NCBI RefSeq assembly: GCF_024868665.1
Contig: NC_079899.1
Location: 26,938,810 to 27,002,809 of the forward strand
From: Triplophysa rosa
Lineage: Eukaryota > Chordata > Actinopteri > Cypriniformes > Nemacheilidae
Length of the DNA stretch: 64,000 nucleotides
Direction of reading: 5' to 3'
The stretch's first letter is position 1. Every line of letters begins with the position of its first letter. The position numbers and the translations under genes are program-made. Below the pieces are notes generated by a model. The model was not told the DNA's origin and did not search any database. It saw only the letters and a list, made by a program, of their open reading frames with translations. Below, one piece after another: positions 55,801 to 64,000 of the stretch.

Positions 55801-56277
55801 GAGCATAATATGTGCGCTATCGCTTTAAATCAGTCTGTGCTGTACAGCAAAAATAGACTCGACGATGCAGAAACGATCGCTGCACTGCTGTACCGCACCG
55901 CATGAATGATCTAATCTGTTGACATGGGAACGTAAACAAAACAGACCCTGCAAACATGTGGAACAGGCACTAATGTCATATAATGTTTTCACAAATGTTT
56001 ACGTGTTTTTGTTGATTGCAGAATACCCTATGGACCTCACATCATTCCCTTCCACTTGTGTGGTGAGTTGGAGTTCTGGAAAGCATGCGACTGCGGCCGA
56101 GCGTGCGTGAGCTCCTACATTCAGACCGCCGTCAGCATGAATCTGCATCTGGTGTCTCACACGGTTGTGTTAGTGGACAACATGGGAGGCACAGAAGCTC
56201 CAGTGCAGAGACATTTCTGCTCGCTCGTGTGTTACTGTGAGTTCATGGACAGCTGTGTGCAGCGTGGACTGAGATGA
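52890..56277 (+). CDS. lrr1: Leucine-rich repeat protein 1 (PPIL5), CUL2 substrate receptor
   Basis: Exons 52890-53054, 53175-53273, 53544-54271 and 56022-56277 give 415 residues (human 414). LRR1 is the CUL2 receptor that drives ubiquitylation and unloading of the CMG helicase when replication ends. An N-terminal domain begins MKLQCDVEVINRMLP. It is followed by leucine-rich repeats in exon 3 (LRRLDLSNNHIKTLPSTIG, LQHLDLSQNQLKVLP, LVNLKLDDNKLVQLP, LENVDLFGNPF). A C-terminal segment has IPYGPHIIPFHLCG and MNLHLVSHTVVLVDNMGGTE. A Met four codons upstream (52878) is less likely than 52890, which matches the family start. Intron 1 uses a GC donor (AAG-GCAAGA). Intron 3 is 1.75 kb and holds repeats. 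Confidence 0.95.
54312..54930. mobile_element. MITE in lrr1 intron 3
   Basis: The left end AGCGGGTTTCCATCACTCTGG and right end AACTCTGGATGGAAACACGGCT are imperfect inverted repeats. Internal strings TTCGCATTTTGAAG and ATTTTGCGCATAAGC fit the same pattern. No coding capacity. Confidence 0.55.
55303..55399. repeat. Long hairpin, arms of 44-46 bases
   Basis: Left arm 55303-55348 and right arm 55356-55399 are complementary apart from a two-base AG bulge, with a seven-base loop TAACTCG. It sits in lrr1 intron 3 within a repeat that starts near 55098 (GAGTCATTTAGCAGACGC). It probably arose where two repeat copies meet head to head. Confidence 0.85.
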
Positions 56278-56420
56278 TGACCGCAGCGTCACTGTTTCTC
56301 GTGTCGGGATGTTTGTTGCCACAGAAATCTTGCCTTGAGCAACAGCTTGTGTTTTTCAGTTTGTTTTATTTGCTTTTCAAATGGATCTTTAGGAGATTAT
56401 ATAATAAATATTGTAAAACA

Positions 56421-56426
56421 AATAAA
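56421..56426 (+). terminator. Poly(A) signal of lrr1
   Basis: AATAAA about 145 bases after the lrr1 stop codon. An additional AATAAA-like string occurs at about 56403. Confidence 0.55.
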
Positions 56427-56691
56427 AGTTATTAAAACTAAATGCAGAGTCTTAAAGTTCGTGTTGAACTTAAAAAAACGTTTTAAAGTTACGATAATAT
56501 GTATTCATCAGTTAAGACACAATTTTCCTAAGATGTAATAACATTACATAAATCAATTTAAACAAGTTTTTATGTTGGTTAAACAATGACATTTAGTGGC
56601 TGAACTACTAAGAATGGTTAATAAATGATTATTGATCAACACATTTAGGAAGTCCAGCAATAACACAATCGCACAACAGGACCCTAAAACA

Positions 56692-56862
56692 TTAAAGGGA
56701 AACTCCACCCAAAAATGACAATTCTGTCATCATTCACTCACCCTCAAGTTGTTTCAAACCTGTATCAATGTCTGTTCTGTTGAACACAAGAAAGATGGGG
56801 GGGGGATAGGGTGTGTTTAATTCATGACAGAATTTTCATTTTTGCGTAGAGTATCCCTTTAA
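56692..56862. mobile_element. TTAA-flanked MITE between lrr1 and dnaaf2
   Basis: It starts TTAAAGGGAAACTCCACCC, ends AGAGTATCCCTTTAA, and carries CACCCTCAAGTTGTTTC as in the other copies. Its edge lies 15 bases from the dnaaf2 stop codon, so it probably contributes the 3' UTR and perhaps the ATTAAA signal (TTTAAT near 56858) on the minus strand. Confidence 0.75.
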
Positions 56863-56876
56863 TGCATTTACCCTCA

Positions 56877-59169
56877 TCAGTCCAAATCAAAACACAGAGA
56901 GTTCTGGAAACACAGAGCAGCTGAAGTGTGGTAATCACAAATAACTATTTCTCTTCCGTCTGATTTGGTTTCTCTCACAATTGCAGCATGTGATTTTGAA
57001 TTATTGTCAACATCTGCTGGTTCCTTTGATTGGGCCTGGATTTCCTTATTTAAGATGGCATTCGTGTCATTCGCAGGATTCAGTGCAGAATTTGGCTCTT
57101 CTCTGGTCTCTGGTTTTTGTGACACCGGTTTGGTTAAATCAGAAGAACTCTGAGGCTCTTCATGTGCTGGGAAGACGTTCGGCTGTTTACTTGTCGTTGG
57201 ATTCTGATATATTTGGCCAACGTCACGTGACATCAGTGACTCGTCTGCTGTAGCCCCAAATGTTGTTTTCTGTGTTTGCTTTTGAACAAACTCTTCATCT
57301 GGTGTCACATGGATGCCGATGTTGCTGACAGATGTCATCTACAGAAAAAAATGTCTACATCAAATTGACTAAATGACTGAATACTTGGCCACCTGCTGTA
57401 GCCTATGTATGGAGCGATTTTAGTCTCATTAATTATTCACACGTAAAACAAGATACACACATGCGTAAACCGTTTCACATGAACAAAACCTGTGAATCGT
57501 GTCGATTTGCACATTCACATAACACGATAAACATGTACATTTTAAACTTTCGAAATATTTGTGCACAGTCGTATGTTTGCGGAACGTACTTTATGAGAAA
57601 ATAGTTTTGTTTTACGCACGTGAATTGCTTTTTGTAAATGTATATTTATACTTTGTGCACGTAAATTTGGTTTTGTTCATGTGAAACTGTTTACGCATGT
57701 GTGTATCTTGTTTTACGCGTGAATAATTAATGAGACTAAAATCGTTCCATACCGTATGTGTCATGATAAATAAAAATAGGCTAATGACTGACCTCATGTG
57801 AATTGATGTTCATGTCAGAAAGATTTTCTTCATCATCTGGGATTATTTCTGCAACACATGTGTGAGGGAAATGATCCGTTTCTTCTGTCTCGGTTCTGCT
57901 CTCTGTTGGATTCATGATGATACTGATGCTCGTATCATATGTGTGTGGTTTTGTTTCATCAACAACACAACTGTTTGATAAACACAGCGATTCTACTGCA
58001 ACAGGTTTCTGCCCAAATCCGTCACTTGTGGATTGTGTTAAAATATCACCGTTTAATTCTGTGTGTCCGGTTTTGTGTGTTTTCTCTTTTTGCATCAGTT
58101 TGGCTTTATCCTCAGAGTCTCTCTCCTCTTTATCTTCATCATCATCACGTGTCATTTGAGGTGATTCAGTGTTCTTCACTGGTAAAACAGGGAGAATCAA
58201 TGTCAGCTGCTTTGTTGTTTTGTTGAATTTAGCTTCTCCTTTATCTTCATCCACAGGATAAGAGAGCGAAAGCTCCAGTTTATATGAGGGTTTTTGAGTC
58301 TCCAGGACGAGTCGTCTCTCCGTCACACTGACATCAACATCACGTGCTGAAGTGAGCAGCGGTAAATCGATGATGACCATGATGTCTCGCGCATTGGACG
58401 TGGAATCTCGAGAGTGTCTGTAATTTTGTATATCAACAACTGATCGGTATTTCAAGGTGTAATGTGGTTTTATGGGTTGTTTGGATGATGAAGATGCTGT
58501 TTGACTAGGAGCTGCAGCGGAGCACACATCTGGATATGGAAACGGCAGTTTTTCCTCACACTTGCTCTGCTGGTGTTTCATAAATTCAGATGTGGGCTTG
58601 CGGATCACCGCTGGATGTGGAACACCTTTGTACTTGCTCTTCAGCAGCTTTGTTGTGCTGCTATCCAGTTTAATTTGGAAAGAGTCTTCAATCCCTCTGA
58701 TGGCTGTGCTGTTGATGAGTTTCATAAATCTCGCGTTTTTCTCCGTCATGTGAAGCGCATCTGGATGAAAAACCGCGTCATAAATCACGCACGCGTTTCC
58801 TTTGGCGTCTCTATCGGGTCTGCCTGGTGTCAGGCTGTGGGGTAAAGTCCAGTTGTGACCCGCATTACCGTCTCTGTCTCGAGCCGCTTCACATGAAGGT
58901 TTATCGATCAGCGGATCGCAACACACATTAATGAAACATTTCCCGCCAGCGCTGCTCGACTTTAATACGTGATGCGCTTGAGGGTGAATAAACTGCACGC
59001 GCATGCCTCGATCTGCCTCGAGCTGTTTGATGTCTTCTTCATATTGTCTCTTGTTGTCCGGGTTCGAGATCTCTGCGGCGTATTCACTCAACAACCGACG
59101 GAAAGTATCGTCTTTAAGAGCTTCGCTCAATCGATTGACTTCATCGCGTGTCAAATTCAGCGCTGCCAT
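56877..59169 (-). CDS. dnaaf2: Dynein axonemal assembly factor 2 (kintoun)
   Basis: Two exons, 59169-57793 (459 codons) and 57338-56877 (153 codons plus stop), joined in phase 0, give 612 residues. Kintoun is a cytoplasmic PIH-domain co-chaperone that pre-assembles axonemal dynein arms with HSP90. The N-terminal PIH1 domain is visible (GKCFINVCCDPLIDKPS, YDAVFHPDALHMTEKNARFM, RGIEDSF). A CS-like domain follows (DIMVIIDLPLLTSARDVDVS, ERRLVLET, FNKTTKQLTLILPV). The C-terminal ~250 residues are acidic and low in similarity. The protein is shorter than human DNAAF2 (837 residues), as in other fish to my knowledge. The start MAALNLTRDEVNRLSEALKD is conserved in style. Confidence 0.93.
57408..57751. 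mobile_element. Palindromic MITE inside the dnaaf2 intron
   Basis: The left arm (TATGGAGCGATTTTAGTCTC, TAATTATTCACACGTAAAAC, ATACACACATGCGTAAAC) reappears in reverse complement at 57668-57751. The arms are about 80 bases with few mismatches. It makes up most of the 454-base intron. Confidence 0.65.
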
Positions 59170-60319
59170 TGTTCTTTACTACTGTTTGGTCACACTATAT
59201 TAATTTGTTGCGAGTTAAATGACTAAAAAACGACAGCGCTCTGCGACTGTAACCATAGAAACCGGCTAAAACAACAGAGACAGACGTCACCTCGATCAGC
59301 TTTGACGTCACGAGTCAATCCCTTGATATTAAAATAATTTGACGTTGATGATTATAACAATAATTACAAAAACAAAAGAAAGGTGTTTATGAATAAAGAA
59401 CGAACGGCACTAGAACACTAGCTAATGATGATTCATCGCCTACGTGCTAAAAATGATTTTAATAAATATGTTCATGTTTTTTTCTTCACCTGTGACAAAA
59501 CCAATATGGAGCAGTTTATCTTAAGCAGAAACAAGAAATGTACGGAGCCCTTTAGGGACATGGCGGTGGGAAAAATATGAGAGGGAAGAGAAAAATATTT
59601 TTTAAAGCTTTTGAAACATTGCGTTCCCTCGCAAACATATTTGCGTTATCTCGCAAAACTTTTGCGTTCTCTCGCAAACACTTCATGTTTAATGTCCCGC
59701 TGGCAGAATTTAAAGGGGTCATATGACAGGGCTAAAACTAATATTATCGTTTGTTTTAGATGGAATGCAATGTGTTTACACGATTTAAGGTTAAAAAACG
59801 CTGTATTTTCCATTTTTGTATCTCCTCTTTGCCCCGCCTCTCTGAAACGCGCTGATTTTTTACAAAGCTCATCGCTCTGAAAAGCGAGGTGTGCTATGAT
59901 TGGCCAGTTAACCAGTGTGTAGTGATTGGTCGAACACTGCAAGCGTTTCACGGAAATGTAACGCATCTTACCATATTCGGAACATCATGTTCCCACGCAA
60001 TTGTACTGACAGGTGATAAAATGTCATCGGTACTTCCTTATATCAATTCGAGCCCGAATCTGATACGGAAAATTAAGATGATCAAGCCGATACATCAACT
60101 TTGCCAGCGCAACTTGAGCAGGATGTAAAGAATTGGTAAGGTTTTATTAAATAAATATGGTGTTAAAAACTAACTCAACTCAACTTTATTTATATAGCGC
60201 TTTTTACAATATTCATTGTTACAAAGCAGCTGTACATAAGACATATTGACTATAAGCAAAACAATTAAAGTTGTACCTGCAAAAACAAGAAAAAGTTGAA
60301 AACACAGAAGACAGACATA

Positions 60320-61151
60320 CACTGTAAAAACTAATTTGTTCACTTTACTTAATGAAATTGTGCAAACTCGTTGCCTTGATTCAATTAAGTAAGCTTAACT
60401 AAACTTTATTAAAAAAAAACGTTTAAATTACTAAAATAACTACTTTTCTGATTCAAATTTACTTAAATTAATTAAGTTGAAATGACAAAATTTTGTCTGT
60501 AATTTTATGTTAACTAAACTCGACATTTATTAGTCTTATTGGTACGTTTTTGTTGTCATACATGAGTTCAATACAGACTTACTGCATGTAAATCAAAATA
60601 CAATGAGCAAGTAAGATGAGAGACATCTTAGTACTGGTTAATTATTAGTACAGTTAATGCTCATTGAATGTTGCAATTCACGTCATAGCTGTGCTTTAAC
60701 CTCCCACAGCCTAAGCACATGTACCACTCTTCTGAACAATGGTAACCACAAAACTGAAAAATATGTCAAACTCTTCTAAATATCTAAGATAAGTGAACAT
60801 TAAACACTAACAAGTCTTTAACTTTACTGAAAAACACATCAAATATTCATATTCTTTCAAATGTATTCTCCTAATGCAATCTGACGCAAAGCATGCTGGG
60901 AATTGGAAATTATTCTCGACCAAATGTGTTGAATTAACATGTTTAAATTAAGTAAATAGAACAAGGAGAAAATCATATTTTTTAAGTTTTAGTCAAAACT
61001 TCAAGTTAATCAAAAAGAATCATTATACTTTACTTAAAAGTAAAATTGTGTTTCAGGAACTTAAAATAATGAAGTAAGTATAACTTTTTTATGAAATTAA
61101 GTTTACATTACTTAATCTGTTTGATTATTTTGAGCATTTGGTTTTACAGTG
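60320..61151. mobile_element. MITE with CACTGTAAAA termini and TA duplication
   Basis: It begins CACTGTAAAAAC and ends GGTTTTACAGTG, with TA on both sides (60318-60319, 61152-61153). Comparison with the undisturbed repeat at 51085-51165 shows the empty site, so ends and duplication are certain. Confidence 0.82.
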
Positions 61152-61195
61152 TACCCACATACAAAACACTCCACACACACAATATGCACACGTAC

Positions 61196-61198
<3 letters not shown>

Positions 61199-61279
<81 letters not shown>
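61199..61279. repeat. Long (CA)n microsatellite
   Basis: About 40 uninterrupted CA units. A second CA-rich tract, interrupted by a C run and ACGT repeats, lies at 61555-61652. Confidence 0.95.
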
Positions 61280-61281
<2 letters not shown>

Positions 61282-61295
61282 TTGATAGACACTCC

Positions 61296-61565
61296 CCCCG
61301 TGGGGACAGTCCATAGGCGTAATGTTTTTATACTGTACAAACTGTATATTCTATCCCCTATCCCTAACCCTATCCCTAAACCTAAAGATCATAGAACAGT
61401 TTTTGCATTTTTAGATTTGTAAAAAATATTGTTCTGTACAATTTATTAGCTTTTTTGCCCCTGGGGACCTAAATTTTGGTCCCCACGGTGACACGAGTCC
61501 CCATGTGTTGGTGTGTGTTCAGGTTTAGGTCCCCACCGGGATATACAAACATGAACACACACGCA
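61296..61565 (+). repeat. Dispersed repeat with GGTCCCCAC motifs, copy 2
   Basis: Near-identical to 50391-50690 in the same orientation, from GTGGGGACAGTCCATAGGCG to GGTCCCCACCGGGATATACA. Confidence 0.7.
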
Positions 61566-61619
61566 CACACACACACACGCCCCCCCCCCACACACACACA
61601 CGTACGTACGTACACAAAC

Positions 61620-61654
<35 letters not shown>

Positions 61655-62096
61655 CAGTGAGAGCACACATTTAAGATAAAAATAGATAAAAACTATAGCT
61701 AACTGTTTTACCTTTTATATACGACATTATAAAGACTATAAACAAACAACCATATACATCATACAGAGTTTGTGTGAGATAGAAACAAGCTCGTATGACA
61801 GCAGGGAATGGTAACAAAATAAATAACGCCAGCGCTGTGGCCCTTCTTGATCAACCAGTGTTACGCCACGTCTCGTCGCGACTCAACAAAGACAATAAAC
61901 CCAAAATAAATACTAAATATAAAAAGACATTATAAACACGACATTTGATGCCTCTAGTGGGAACATTATTACTGATTATTAGGACTTATGTTGTCTTTTT
62001 TCACGTTGCGCGCGTGTCTGCATTTGCAGATCACAAACACATGACAGACCCAACTCGCGTTAGTCCGTAACAAAGTCTTTTACAATAAAAACATAC

Positions 62097-62453
62097 TTAC
62101 AGGTTGCGAATCTGAAGCGCCAGCGAAGTTTTAATGGTTGGAATGGACCTACTTTTTAACCAAAGCTTTCGTGCACTGCCGGCCTTGATCTCTCCCAGGT
62201 TCATGAAGCTATCATCTGTAAAATGCGCTGCACAAACTTGAACATTCGGATTGTACCTTTCTGGAACAGTGTTGTAAATAAAATTTAACCATTCGTTTTT
62301 AGTTGTCTCATCTTTTGGCATGGCAAACAAAGAGTCTTTCTTTTCGCAACGAAACACACAGCGTCTCCGCGACATGGCTGCGGCGGTGACGATACAATGA
62401 GATTTACAAGTACGCCCACCACACTTGCATTTAGATTTGGGCGGGCTTGTCAA
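62097..62453 (-). pseudogene. THAP-domain ORF, probably transposon-derived
   Basis: An open frame of 118 codons. From residue 27 it reads as a THAP zinc finger: MSRRRCVFRCEKKDSLFAMP, W in KNEWLNF, then VCAAHFTDDSF. This gives the C2CH pattern (two Cys near the start, then Cys-x2-His) and a downstream basic segment. THAP domains bind DNA and occur in host factors and in P-element and Kolobok transposases. The flanking homology to a TTAA element favours transposase origin. The true start may be the Met at residue 27. A donor-like GTAAGTATG follows the last codons (plus strand 62090-62097), so this may be a first exon whose partners are lost. Confidence 0.6.
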
Positions 62454-62548
62454 ATCATGTTACAAAGTGACGTACATTCGTCGGGGTGTGGTTACACGAG
62501 GCGTTTCAGGCAGGTCTGGGTTCTCATTCGCATTTAGATAGAACCCAG

Positions 62549-64000
62549 ATAGCAATAGACTTCGGGGCGGATCCGCCTTCAAGTCGCCTGGTCCGCTGTA
62601 CTCTCAGATTCAATTCGGCCAAACGCACAGAATATGCCCCGCCTCCGCACAACGCACTGTCAACTCGCGGACTCGCAACTGACGCTGGGCGAATTCTCTG
62701 ACCGAACGCGCCTTTTTTAAACCGTCACAGTCACTTAATCCATCTCCTCACACAGTGGAAACGCTGGAGCTGGCAGGTCGGTGAGGACGGAACACGGTAA
62801 GAATAGTTAAAATATGCTTTATTTGTACAGTTACGTAGCCAGTAACATTACTGTTGATTGCTTTGCTTGATGTTTTTATTCTGAAGTGATTTTTGCAAGC
62901 CAAGTTTCAGCACATTGTCATTAGCGTTGAGTAAAATTAATTTGGTAGATAACTTTTTGAGTAAAAGCTTTTTGGACGGAATGTCTTTATCTCTCTAGGA
63001 GGTGGGGTGATTCAATCGGATTTTAATCCAATCCTGAGCGCATGTTTTCTCCCCTTTCCAGTAAAATAGCAGGCGAGATAAACTGATGTTAGGCCTAACA
63101 TTAACGTTACCTGTTTTTTTACACTGCTTTCTGGGGCCCGTTTCAGAAAGGAGGTTTAGTGAAAACTCTGAGTATATTAACCCTGAAATGAGGGAAACTC
63201 TGGGTTTTCCGTTTCAGAATGTGAGGTATGTCAAACCTGAGAAAGCGGGGTAACTCAAGCCCGTTTCTAAAGGAGAGGTATCTTATACTCAGAGTCAGTA
63301 ACCATAGTAACTTACTCTGTGAACCTAACCTGGTCGGGAGCAGGTTTTCTTTGGTAAACCCAGAGTTTATTTCGATCTCCTCCCCCTTTTAAAGCGCAAG
63401 TGGTGTAACTCATCCATTCATTCATTAATACAGTCATTCATGGCACACATTTTGATTACACAGAGACCATCTCAGTGACTTATACTGTATGTCATATGTG
63501 CTTTTATAGAGGATTCATGAAGAGGCTGCATTAATTCATTGGAATGTACTTTGATTTCAGGAGAGCACCGAGTGGAATTTTGTCATTTCCCTGTGCATTT
63601 TTATTAAAACTGTACCGTTTTTCTTTACAGTGAATTAGATGTATCAAAATATATCTCATCCATCCTTACACATAAATAAAGTGCATGAATAAAGAAATGA
63701 ATAAATACAGACATACATGCAGAAATGAAGCGATAAAGGTAATAAACAAGTAAATTTGACATGCAGCCATTCCAAGTGAAATCTGTTCAGAGCAGGATTC
63801 GAACCGGCGATCAGTCTAACTTTGCACGAGAGTCTGACGCCCTACAGGTGTCCTATACACCATGACGTCTTACTTGCGTAACTAGAGCACTCATGGCGAG
63901 TGAGAACATACGATTTTTTTATTATTTCTGTTGTTTCATTCATTTAATGATTAATTTATTTGTTTATTGGTATCAATTTATTAATTTAAACTTAAGTCAT
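62549..64000. other. No gene supported; repeat-like sequence
   Basis: A stretch near 63133-63330 (GGGGCCCGTTTCAGAAAGGA with repeated GTTTCAGAA and AACTCTGGG strings) resembles fish Harbinger-type elements. The block before a good donor at about 62797 (ACGGAACACG-GTAAGA) could be a first, non-coding exon of a gene further right, but nothing proves it. Confidence 0.35.

Larger units (their letters stand above)
59710..62548 (-). mobile_element. Kolobok-like transposon remnant with later insertions
   Basis: At 59710, TTAA plus AGGGGTCATATGACAGGG gives one terminus. At about 62480-62548, sequence matching the 5' part of the 46168 element appears in reverse complement, and between them is a THAP-domain ORF on the minus strand. 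Kolobok elements use TTAA targets and encode THAP-containing transposases, so a minus-strand Kolobok relic fits. The terminus beyond 62548 is missing, and the interior has been invaded by a MITE and microsatellites. Extent is approximate. Confidence 0.45.

Noticed and set aside
61199..61279. CRISPR-like or minisatellite array
   Set aside because: Pure CA dinucleotide repeat in eukaryotic DNA; no spacers.

Overview
The window is vertebrate nuclear DNA from a teleost, most likely a cyprinid. The genes have many short exons with GT-AG (and a few GC-AG) introns. The proteins match known vertebrate families residue for residue over long stretches. The introns are packed with hAT-type elements, TTAA-flanked MITEs, Kolobok-like THAP elements and tRNA-derived SINEs typical of carp-like fish. 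The species is inferred, not proven.

Layout. (1) 1-24911, plus strand: the 3' two thirds of dync1h1 (cytoplasmic dynein-1 heavy chain). I placed 61 constitutive exon positions, giving about 3,322 residues; about 1,320 N-terminal residues lie upstream. At the microtubule-binding tip there are two equal-length alternative exons (16912-17107 and 17345-17540). (2) 27069-28054, minus: a small four-exon gene I do not recognise, head-to-head with (3) wdr20, 28411-33840, plus. (4) mok, 35754-38457, minus, head-to-head with (5) nemf, 38791-46039, plus. (6) klhdc2, 48324-52171, minus, head-to-head with (7) lrr1, 52890-56277, plus. (8) dnaaf2, 56877-59169, minus, convergent with lrr1. (9) 59.7-62.6 kb: transposon debris with a THAP-domain ORF. 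(10) 62.6-64 kb: no gene supported, repeat-like sequence.

The genes are ordinary cellular ones. dync1h1 is the minus-end motor. wdr20 is a cofactor of USP12/USP46 deubiquitinases. mok is a MAPK-like kinase. nemf acts in ribosome-associated quality control. klhdc2 and lrr1 are both substrate receptors of CUL2 ubiquitin ligases and sit back to back. dnaaf2 helps pre-assemble axonemal dyneins. In human, dync1h1/wdr20/mok lie in 14q32 and nemf/klhdc2/lrr1/dnaaf2 in 14q21, so the mok-nemf interval joins two blocks that are apart in human.

The most interesting observation is the pair of mutually exclusive exons in dync1h1. They are the same length and phase and encode alternative versions of the first half of the microtubule-binding domain. 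Including both or neither brings an immediate stop. Exon coordinates throughout were read by eye from splice signals, reading frame and recalled family similarity. The running phase was followed from exon to exon and closes in each gene.
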